From the NCBI RefSeq assembly GCF_026340305.1, contig NZ_JAPEPI010000001.1:1984001-2048000 (forward strand): a stretch of 64,000 nt of DNA, given 5' to 3'. Each line of letters opens with the position of its first letter. Positions within the stretch are counted from its first letter, which is position 1. A program made the position numbers and the translations under genes. The notes beneath the pieces are model-generated. The model was not told the DNA's origin, made no database searches, and saw only the letters and a program-made list of their open reading frames with translations. Below are positions 57,897-64,000 of the stretch, one piece after another. The stretch comes from Streptomyces sp. NBC_01381. GTDB lineage: Bacteria; Actinomycetota; Actinomycetes; Streptomycetales; Streptomycetaceae.

Positions 57897-58270
57897 TTGC
57901 TGGTGCAGTTGCCGGTGTAGTGGAACGGCTCACGGGGGCCGAAAATCGATGTAGACGGCACCTGTAACAGGTGTTCGCTCAGCGGATCCTCAAATCCGGA
58001 TAACGATCACGTCACTTCAATGCCCCCGTATGACGCCGCGGGGGAATTTTGTCCGCTTCTTCCAGTGGTCTGCGCCACACGTGGCTGAGCCGATCACTGT
58101 TGCGACCGTGATAAATCTTCACGACCACTCGGTGACGCCACCCATGTCACCGATGGCGCTCGGGCCGGCAGACCGCCGGTAGCACTCCATCCATATCCGG
58201 GGGGATCAGGACCTGATCCGTGGCCATACGCAGACTGCGGGCACGGATCAGCGTGGAGAAAGGCGTCACC
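57897..58270. other. 374-nt leader region upstream of the amino-acid permease
   Basis: No gene. Inverted repeats ATCAC-n10-GTGAT (about 58094-58113) and GGTGAC-n9-GTCACC (58131-58151) are visible. They may be operator or mRNA structures for the permease gene. Confidence 0.45.
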
Positions 58271-59743
58271 ATGACCTCAGTGCAGGTCGAAGAGCATCAC
58301 GACGGCAATGAGGCCGATCAGGCCAAGGGCTCGTCCGGTTCATCCGGCGAGGGCTATCAGCGCGGGCTCGGGGCCCGCCAGATCCAGATGATCGCGATCG
58401 GCGGTGCCATCGGCACCGGCCTGTTCCTCGGCGCGGGCAAGGCCATTCACAAGGCCGGCCCCAGCCTCATCCTGGCGTACGCCATCGCCGGCCTTGTCAT
58501 CTTCTTCATCATGCGGGCCCTGGGCGAGCTGCTCATGTACCGCGCCGTCTCGGGTTCCTTCTCGGAGTACGCGCGCGAGTTCATCGGCCCGTTCTTCGGA
58601 TACGTGACCGGCTGGACGTACTGGCTCTTCTGGGTCGTCACCGGCATCACGGAAGTCACGGCCGCGGCCCAGTACATGCAGTACTGGACCCACAACTCCA
58701 TCCCACAATGGGCGTACGCGCTGATCTTCACGGTCATCCTGTACGGCGCCAACCTGATCTCCGTGAAGCTCTTCGGTGAGCTCGAGTTCTGGTTCTCGAT
58801 GGTCAAGGTCACCGCGATCATCGGCATGATCCTCATCTGCGCCGGCATCCTCACCATCGGCTTCTCCGACGCCGGTGACACCGCGTCCGTGAGCCACCTG
58901 TGGGACCAGGGCGGGTTCTTCCCCAACGGCATCGGCTCCACGCTGATGACGCTGCAGATCGTGATGTTCGCCTTCCTCGCCGTCGAGCTCGTCGGCGTCA
59001 CCGCGGGCGAGTCCAAGGACCCCAAGACCGTCCTGCCCAAGGCCATCAACACCGTGCCGTGGCGCATCGCCGTCTTCTACGTCGGCGCGCTCATCATGAT
59101 CCTCTCGGTCGTGCCGTGGACGTCCTTCAAGCCGGGCGTCTCCCCGTTCGTGAAGGCCTTCGAGGAGATGGGTCTGGGCATCGGTGCCGCCATCGTCAAC
59201 TTCGTCGTCCTGACGGCCGCGCTCTCCTCCTGCAACTCCGGCATGTACTCCACGGGCCGCATGCTCCGCGACCTGGCGCTCAACGGCCAGGGCCCGCAGT
59301 TCTTCACCAAGCTGACGAAGAACGGCCTGCCGCTGGTCGGCACCACCGTCTCCGCCGCGTTCATGCTGGTCGGCGTCTGGATCAACTACCAGTGGCCGGG
59401 CGAGGCGTTCAACTACGTCGTCTCCTTCGCCACCATCTCCGGCATGTGGGCCTGGATCATGATCCTGGTCTGCCAGATCAAGTACCGCCGCAAGGCCGAC
59501 CGCGGCGAGCTGCCGCAGTCCACCTTCCGGGCTCCGGGCGCGCCGTACACGAGCTGGTTCGCACTGCTCTTCATCGGCATGGTCATCGTGATGATGGGCG
59601 TCGACAAGGACGCGCGCATCTCGCTCTACGCAGCCCCGGTGTGGGCGCTCATCCTGGGCGTCGGCTACCTGGTCATGCAGAAGCGCAACGGTCAGCCGAC
59701 GGGCGGCGGCGACGCCGAGCCGCAGGACGCGATCAAGTCCTGA
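58271..59743 (+). CDS. Amino-acid permease (APC family)
   Basis: A 490-residue, 12-helix transporter of the AAT group (like D-serine/D-alanine/glycine or GABA permeases). Family motifs: RQIQMIAIGGAIGTGLFLGAGKAI in helix 1, GELLMYRAVSGSFSEYA, and FLAVELVGVTAGESKDPKTVLPKAI. It uses the proton gradient to import a neutral amino acid. ATG 58271 follows GAGAAAGG. A strong hairpin lies 33 nt after the stop. Confidence 0.9.
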   Translation: MTSVQVEEHHDGNEADQAKGSSGSSGEGYQRGLGARQIQMIAIGGAIGTGLFLGAGKAIHKAGPSLILAYAIAGLVIFFIMRALGELLMYRAVSGSFSEYAREFIGPFFGYVTGWTYWLFWVVTGITEVTAAAQYMQYWTHNSIPQWAYALIFTVILYGANLISVKLFGELEFWFSMVKVTAIIGMILICAGILTIGFSDAGDTASVSHLWDQGGFFPNGIGSTLMTLQIVMFAFLAVELVGVTAGESKDPKTVLPKAINTVPWRIAVFYVGALIMILSVVPWTSFKPGVSPFVKAFEEMGLGIGAAIVNFVVLTAALSSCNSGMYSTGRMLRDLALNGQGPQFFTKLTKNGLPLVGTTVSAAFMLVGVWINYQWPGEAFNYVVSFATISGMWAWIMILVCQIKYRRKADRGELPQSTFRAPGAPYTSWFALLFIGMVIVMMGVDKDARISLYAAPVWALILGVGYLVMQKRNGQPTGGGDAEPQDAIKS

Positions 59744-59775
59744 CTCCCGCCTGATCCCTGCTGATCCCAGCATGT

Positions 59776-59812
59776 GGGCCCGTTCGTACCACACTTCGGT
59801 ACGGACGGGCCC
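59776..59812 (+). terminator. Terminator after the permease gene
   Basis: GGGCCCGTTCGTACC (59776-59790), 7-nt loop, GGTACGGACGGGCCC (59798-59812): a 15-bp stem with one T-G wobble, followed by TCT. It ends 20 nt before mec. Confidence 0.85.
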
Positions 59813-59832
59813 CTCTGCTTATCCTGGCTCCC

Positions 59833-60255
59833 ATGCTGACCCTGACCCAGGCCCTCCACGACCAGATCGTCGCGCACGCGCGCCAGGACCACCCCGACGA
59901 GGCGTGCGGCGTGGTCGCGGGTCCCGCGGGCACCGGCCGCCCCGAGCGCTTCATCCCGATGCTGAACGCGGCCCGCTCGCCCACGTTCTACGAGTTCGAC
60001 TCGGGCGACCTGCTCAAGCTGTACCGCGAGATGGACGACCGCGACGAGGAGCCGGTGATCGTCTACCACTCGCACACGGCGACCGAGGCGTACCCCTCGC
60101 GCACCGACATCACGTACGCGAACGAGCCCGGCGCGCACTACGTCCTGGTCTCCACGGCGGACACCGACGGCGCGGGCGACTTCCAGTTCCGCTCCTACCG
60201 GATCGTCGATGGCGAGGTCACCGAGGAAGAGGTCAAGGTCGTCCAGGCATACTGA
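59833..60255 (+). CDS. mec: Mec-type JAMM/MPN+ metallopeptidase
   Basis: A 140-residue zinc peptidase. The JAMM motif is complete: Glu23 (DEACGVV), His79 and His81 (YHSHTATEAYPS), Ser89 and Asp92 (SRTD). In mycobacteria Mec cleaves cysteine from the CysO carrier protein. Here cysO and cysM lie 3.3 kb further on, separated by a cobalamin transport operon. The gene ends 7 nt before the cobalamin riboswitch. Confidence 0.92.
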   Translation: MLTLTQALHDQIVAHARQDHPDEACGVVAGPAGTGRPERFIPMLNAARSPTFYEFDSGDLLKLYREMDDRDEEPVIVYHSHTATEAYPSRTDITYANEPGAHYVLVSTADTDGAGDFQFRSYRIVDGEVTEEEVKVVQAY

Positions 60256-60261
60256 GCCTCA

Positions 60262-60407
60262 CCTTTGAGGCGGCAGGACCCAGGAAGCCGGTGCGAATCC
60301 GGCACGGTCCCGCCACTGTGACCCCACCCTTCGCGGGTGGGGCAGTCAGGAACTGACCTGCCGCCCTCTCCCACGGATACAGGGGACGCGGAATCCCCTG
60401 GAGGAGG
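60262..60407 (+). promoter_or_regulatory. Cobalamin (AdoCbl) riboswitch
   Basis: The hallmark core GCCGGTGCGAATCCGGCAC followed by GGTCCCGCCACTGTGA is present (about 60287-60321), as is the B12-box-type CAGTCAGGAACTGACCTGCC. An enclosing stem GGCGGCAGG (60269-60277) with CCTGCCGCC (60357-60365) is perfect. A hairpin CAGGGG/CCCCTG (60380-60400) abuts the ribosome site GAGGAGG of btuF, so control is probably on translation. Confidence 0.93.
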
Positions 60408-60419
60408 CACAGCTCAGCC

Positions 60420-61379
60420 ATGTCCCGACCGCTGCGCGCACTCATAGCCGCCGCCCTGTTCGCCCCGCTCGCCGCGTGCACGAGCTCCGCGGAGCCCGAT
60501 GCCGCGCCGGGGGCGAAGGCCGCCGGGTTCCCGTACACCGTCACCAACTGCGGCGTGAAGACGACGTACGATGCGCCCCCGAAGCGCGCCGTGACGATGA
60601 ACCAGCACACGACGGAAGTGATGCTGGAGCTTGGCCTTGCGGACCGCATGGCGGGCACCGCCTTCCTGGACGACAAGGTGCTTCCGTCGTACGAGAAGGC
60701 CTACGCGTCCGTCCCGGTCCTGGCCAAGGAGTACCCCTCCTACGAGAAGCTGCTCGCCGCCAACCCCGACTTCGTGTACGGCGGTTACCCGAGCGCCTTC
60801 CTCGCGGGCGAGGGCCGCAGCCGCGCGGCGCTCGCGAAGTCCGGCATCAGGACCCGCCTCGACGTGGAGGGCTGCGCGAAGCGCCCGGTGACCATGAAGG
60901 ACGTCTTCCGGGAGGTCCGCGAGGTCGGCTCCACCTTCGGGGTACGGGCACGGGCGGACCGCTGGGTGAGCGGCGCCGAACGCGAACTGGCCGACACCGA
61001 AAAGAAGTTGAAGGGCGGCAAACCCCTCCCGGTCTTCGTGTACGACAGCGGCGACAAGACGGCCTTCACCGCGGGCGGCCGGGGCATCGGCAACGACATC
61101 ATCGAGCGGGCGGGCGGCCGCAACGTCTTCGCCGACCTGGACAAGTCCTTCGGCGACGCGTCCTGGGAGTCGGTGGTGGACAGCAGCCCCGAGGTGATCC
61201 TGATCCTCGACTACGGCGGCACGACCGTCGCCCAGAAGAAGCGCCGCCTCCTGGAGGACCCGGTGCTCGCCGACGTCCCCGCCATCAAGAACAAGCGGTT
61301 CGCGGTGCTGCCGCTGTCGGATGTGGTGACGGGGGTGCGGGCTCCGGGTGCGGTGAAGAAGCTGGCGGAGCAGCTGTGA
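60420..61379 (+). CDS. btuF: Cobalamin-type ABC binding lipoprotein (BtuF)
   Basis: A 319-residue substrate-binding protein. A lipoprotein signal with lipobox LAAC ends at about residue 20. The mature part has a helical-backbone BtuF/FhuD fold, starting FPYTVTNCGVKTTYD and with RAVTMNQHTTEVMLELGLADRMAGT. The cobalamin riboswitch immediately upstream indicates cobalamin or a corrinoid rather than siderophore as ligand. Translationally coupled to the permease (4-nt overlap). Confidence 0.9.
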   Translation: MSRPLRALIAAALFAPLAACTSSAEPDAAPGAKAAGFPYTVTNCGVKTTYDAPPKRAVTMNQHTTEVMLELGLADRMAGTAFLDDKVLPSYEKAYASVPVLAKEYPSYEKLLAANPDFVYGGYPSAFLAGEGRSRAALAKSGIRTRLDVEGCAKRPVTMKDVFREVREVGSTFGVRARADRWVSGAERELADTEKKLKGGKPLPVFVYDSGDKTAFTAGGRGIGNDIIERAGGRNVFADLDKSFGDASWESVVDSSPEVILILDYGGTTVAQKKRRLLEDPVLADVPAIKNKRFAVLPLSDVVTGVRAPGAVKKLAEQL

Positions 61380-62422
61380 GCCGCACCTCTCAGAAACCGC
61401 CCTACGCAGCCGTCATCACCGCCCTCCTCATGGCCCTCGCCGCAGCGGCCACCGCAGGCCTCGCCCTCGGCTCGGTCAAGATCCCCGTGACCGATGTCCT
61501 GGAGATCCTCACGGGCAGAGCGGAACCCTCCCCCTTCCGCACGATCGTGCTGGACGCCCGCCTACCCAGGGTCCTGCTCGGCGCGGCCGTGGGCGCGGGC
61601 CTCGCCGTCATAGGCACGGTCCTCCAAGCCCTGGTCCGCAACCCCCTCGCGGACCCCTTCCTCCTGGGAGTCTCCTCCGGCGCGTCGGCCGGCGCGGTCG
61701 CCGCGATCGTCCTCGGCAGCGCCTTCGGCATCGGCGCGGGCCTGTCCCTCACGGTCACGATCCCGGCCGCGTCCTTCGCGGGCGCGCTCCTCTCCCTGCT
61801 GCTCGTCTACACCCTGGCCAGAAGCGCCGGCGGCGGCTTCGCCACGGGCCGGCTGATCCTGGCGGGCGTGGCCGTCTCGTACATCCTCTCCGCCCTGACC
61901 AGCCTGATCCTGGTCGTCGCGGACAGCACGGACCATCTGCAGGAGGTCCTGTACTGGACGCTCGGCGGCCTCGGCAGCGCCCGCTGGGACATGCTGGCCC
62001 TCCCCGCAGGCGTACTGATCGTCGGCACGGCGCTCCTGCTCGCCCTGGCCCGCCCCCTGGACCTGCTCCTCGTCGGCGAGGAGGGCGCCACCGTCCTCGG
62101 CCTGGACACCGCACGCTTCCGCGCCGCCGTCTTCGTCGTCGCCTCGCTCCTGACCGGCGTACTCGTCGCGTACAGCGGAGCCATCGGCTTCGTCGGCCTG
62201 ATGGTGCCGCACGCCGCCCGGATGCTGGTCGGCGCATCCCACCGCGCGCTGCTGCCGGTCGTGGCGCTCGCGGGCGCGGTGTTCCTGGTGGCCGCCGACC
62301 TCGCCGCGCGCACGGTCGCCGCCCCGCAGGACATCCCGGTGGGGGTGCTCACCGCGCTCACCGGCGGCCCGTTCTTCCTGTGGCTGCTGCGCAGGAGCCG
62401 TGGCGGGGAGGCGGCCGTATGA
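61376..62422 (+). CDS. btuC: Cobalamin-type ABC permease (BtuC)
   Basis: A 348-residue FecCD/BtuC permease with about ten membrane segments. Typical segments: LDARLPRVLLGAAVGAGLAVIGTVLQALVRNPLADPFLLGVSSGAS and AYSGAIGFVGLMVPHAARMLVG. GTG start overlaps btuF; the end overlaps btuD. It forms the channel of the importer. Confidence 0.93.
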   Translation: MSRTSQKPPYAAVITALLMALAAAATAGLALGSVKIPVTDVLEILTGRAEPSPFRTIVLDARLPRVLLGAAVGAGLAVIGTVLQALVRNPLADPFLLGVSSGASAGAVAAIVLGSAFGIGAGLSLTVTIPAASFAGALLSLLLVYTLARSAGGGFATGRLILAGVAVSYILSALTSLILVVADSTDHLQEVLYWTLGGLGSARWDMLALPAGVLIVGTALLLALARPLDLLLVGEEGATVLGLDTARFRAAVFVVASLLTGVLVAYSGAIGFVGLMVPHAARMLVGASHRALLPVVALAGAVFLVAADLAARTVAAPQDIPVGVLTALTGGPFFLWLLRRSRGGEAAV

Positions 62423-63195
62423 CCGCCCTGAGCACCGAGAACCTCGCCTATCGGGCGCCCGGCGGCCGCCTCCTCGTCGACGGCGTCACGCTGCACGCCG
62501 CCGACGGCGAGACCGTCGGCATCGTGGGCCCCAACGGCAGCGGCAAGACGACCCTCCTGCGCTGTGTGTACGGCACGCTGACGCCCACCGGCGGCCGCGT
62601 CCTCCTGGACGGTGACGACCTGGCGGGCAGCTCCGCCAAGGCCCGCGCCCGCCGCATCGCCACCGTTCCGCAGGACGGCCACGGCGGCTTCGAGCTCACC
62701 GTCCGGCAGATCGTCGCGATGGGCCGCTCCCCGCACAAGCGCTTCTGGGAGGCGGACACGGCCGAGGACGAGCGTCTCGCCCGCGCGGCCCTCGAGCGGG
62801 TCGGCGCGGCCGGCCTCGCGCACCGCACCTTCGCCGGACTCTCCGGCGGCGAGCGCCAACGCGCCTTGGTGGCAAGGGCGTTGGTGCAGCAGCCCGCCGT
62901 ACTGATCCTGGACGAGCCGACCAACCACCTGGACATCCGCTACCAGCTGGAGATCCTCGGCCTGGTCCGCGCCCTCGGCACGACCAACCTCCTCGCCCTG
63001 CACGACCTGAATCTCGCGGCGTACTACTGCGATCGTCTGTACGTTCTCGACGCCGGCCGCCTCCTCGCGTCAGGACCGCCGAAGGAGGTCCTGACCAGCG
63101 AGCTCCTGGCCGAGGTGTACGGGGTGACGGCAGAGGTCTCGGTCCACCCCGCGACCGGGGCGCCGACGGTCACGTATCTCCCGCCATCCACGTGA
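62419..63195 (+). CDS. btuD: Cobalamin-type ABC ATPase (BtuD)
   Basis: A 258-residue ATPase. Walker A GPNGSGKTT, signature LSGGERQRALVARAL, and Walker B VLILDEPTNHLD are intact, followed by the switch His in LLALHDLNLAAYYCD. The end of the operon is followed by a weak inverted repeat TGGACG-taatc-CGTCCA (63196-63212). Confidence 0.92.
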   Translation: MTALSTENLAYRAPGGRLLVDGVTLHAADGETVGIVGPNGSGKTTLLRCVYGTLTPTGGRVLLDGDDLAGSSAKARARRIATVPQDGHGGFELTVRQIVAMGRSPHKRFWEADTAEDERLARAALERVGAAGLAHRTFAGLSGGERQRALVARALVQQPAVLILDEPTNHLDIRYQLEILGLVRALGTTNLLALHDLNLAAYYCDRLYVLDAGRLLASGPPKEVLTSELLAEVYGVTAEVSVHPATGAPTVTYLPPST

Positions 63196-63264
63196 TGGAC
63201 GTAATCCGTCCACCATGCGAGATCACATTCCAGAACCCGGACCGGGAATCGATACGATGACCGC

Positions 63265-63366
63265 ATGGTTCCCCACGACGTGAGCGACAAGATGCCGGGC
63301 ATGCTGCTCGTTGCGCGTCTGCACGTCGATCTGTGCAGGCTCTCGAGCGCGATCTGTCCGCGCTGA
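63265..63366 (+). CDS. Cysteine-type leader peptide upstream of cysO
   Basis: A 33-residue leader peptide: MVPHDVSDKMPGM, then LLVARLHVDLCRL and SSAICPR. The LHVDLCR and AICPR ends are the pattern of the small leader peptides found before sulfur-assimilation genes in Streptomyces. A TACGAT -10-like element ends 6 nt before the ATG, so translation may be leaderless. It probably senses cysteine supply by stalling at its two Cys codons. The 145 nt to cysO hold no other gene. Confidence 0.7.
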   Translation: MVPHDVSDKMPGMLLVARLHVDLCRLSSAICPR

Positions 63367-63511
63367 CCGCTGCCGCCGTACGGCCGTGAGCCGCGGCGCC
63401 ACCACCGCGTCCTGCCCTTGCACCACGCATTACGCATCAAGCACCACGCACCCGCACGACCGGGCCGCCGCGCGCCCACCACGTGACTTCTCCCGACAGG
63501 AGCCCTCAGCC

Positions 63512-63790
63512 ATGGCCATCGAGGTCCGCATCCCGACCATCCTCCGCACCTACACCGACGGCGAGAAGGCCGTCCAGGGCAGTGGGGACACCCTCGCCGA
63601 GCTCTTCGCCGACCTCGACTCGCGGCACGCGGGCATCGCCGAGCGCATCGTCGAAGGCGACAAGCTGCGCCGCTTCGTGAACGTGTACCTGAACGACGAG
63701 GACGTCCGCTTCCTGGACGGCATCTCCACCAAGCTCACCGACGGCGACAACGTCACGATCCTCCCGGCCGTGGCCGGCGGCATGGTCTGA
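63512..63790 (+). CDS. cysO: CysO-type sulfur carrier protein
   Basis: A 92-residue ubiquitin-like carrier of the MoaD/ThiS family: MAIEVRIPTILRTYTDGEKAV and VNVYLNDEDVRFLDG. In the mycobacterial pathway the carrier ends in Gly-Gly, which is made into a thiocarboxylate and attacked by CysM. Here the protein ends AVAGGMV, so two residues follow the Gly-Gly. These must be removed before use, perhaps by the JAMM peptidase Mec. ACAGGAG precedes the ATG. Only 6 nt separate it from cysM. Confidence 0.92.
   Translation: MAIEVRIPTILRTYTDGEKAVQGSGDTLAELFADLDSRHAGIAERIVEGDKLRRFVNVYLNDEDVRFLDGISTKLTDGDNVTILPAVAGGMV

Positions 63791-64000
<210 letters not shown>

Overview
The window is high-G+C actinobacterial DNA, almost certainly from the chromosomal core of a Streptomyces species. 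Evidence: an ssgA-like sporulation gene, XRE/DUF397/HATPase modules, many GTG starts, 4-nt gene overlaps, a HU gene next to murA, and a gene order that matches, as I recall it, the Streptomyces coelicolor segment running from narK/nnaR and sigU through hupA/murA, hppD and ssgG to mec/cysO/cysM. No prophage, CRISPR array, insertion sequence or biosynthetic cluster was seen.

Layout. 1-6 kb: MarR and LysR regulators, an XRE/DUF397/HATPase regulatory module, a small hydrolase, a cupin protein and a membrane-anchored protein. 6-11.6 kb: nitrate/nitrite transporter NarK with the HemD-like regulator NnaR, a CGNR zinc-finger regulator, and an ECF sigma factor with a zinc-binding anti-sigma factor. 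The sigma factor has a good candidate autoregulatory promoter. 11.7-18.8 kb: HelD-type RNA polymerase helicase, a possible small RNA, malic enzyme, HU, MurA and YqgE. 18.8-23 kb: LysR/MFS pair, DUF3039 protein and a GH20 hexosaminidase. 23.3-28.6 kb: a tightly coupled operon of three xanthine-dehydrogenase-family subunits and a P-loop kinase. 28.6-32.4 kb: a disturbed stretch holding a subtilase remnant, two lower-G+C genes, tRNA-Cys, a decayed mirrored copy of the XRE/HATPase module and a Doc-type toxin-antitoxin pair.

32.5-39.2 kb: MFS exporter, DEAH-type helicase, a SUKH-like protein, IclR and ArsR regulators and a secreted Lon-like protease. 39.2-43.1 kb: a glycine-betaine/choline-type ABC importer operon. 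43.1-48.4 kb: AsnC regulator and hppD (tyrosine breakdown), a TPR protein, a GlcD-like FAD oxidase and ssgG. 48.6-58 kb: two RDD membrane proteins, a secreted M6 metalloprotease, pncA/pncB (NAD salvage), clpS and a DUF2017 protein. 58.2-64 kb: amino-acid permease, the JAMM peptidase gene mec, a cobalamin riboswitch with a BtuFCD-type importer, then a cysteine-type leader peptide, cysO and the start of cysM.

Most interesting points: the XDH-family operon, whose molybdopterin subunit lacks the usual active-site motifs; a CysO carrier whose Gly-Gly is capped by Met-Val, with the JAMM peptidase gene 3.2 kb upstream; a 21-bp inverted repeat over the ArsR promoter; a 79-nt dispersed inverted repeat in two copies; the sigma-factor promoter candidate; and the mirrored, decayed XRE/HATPase locus beside tRNA-Cys.
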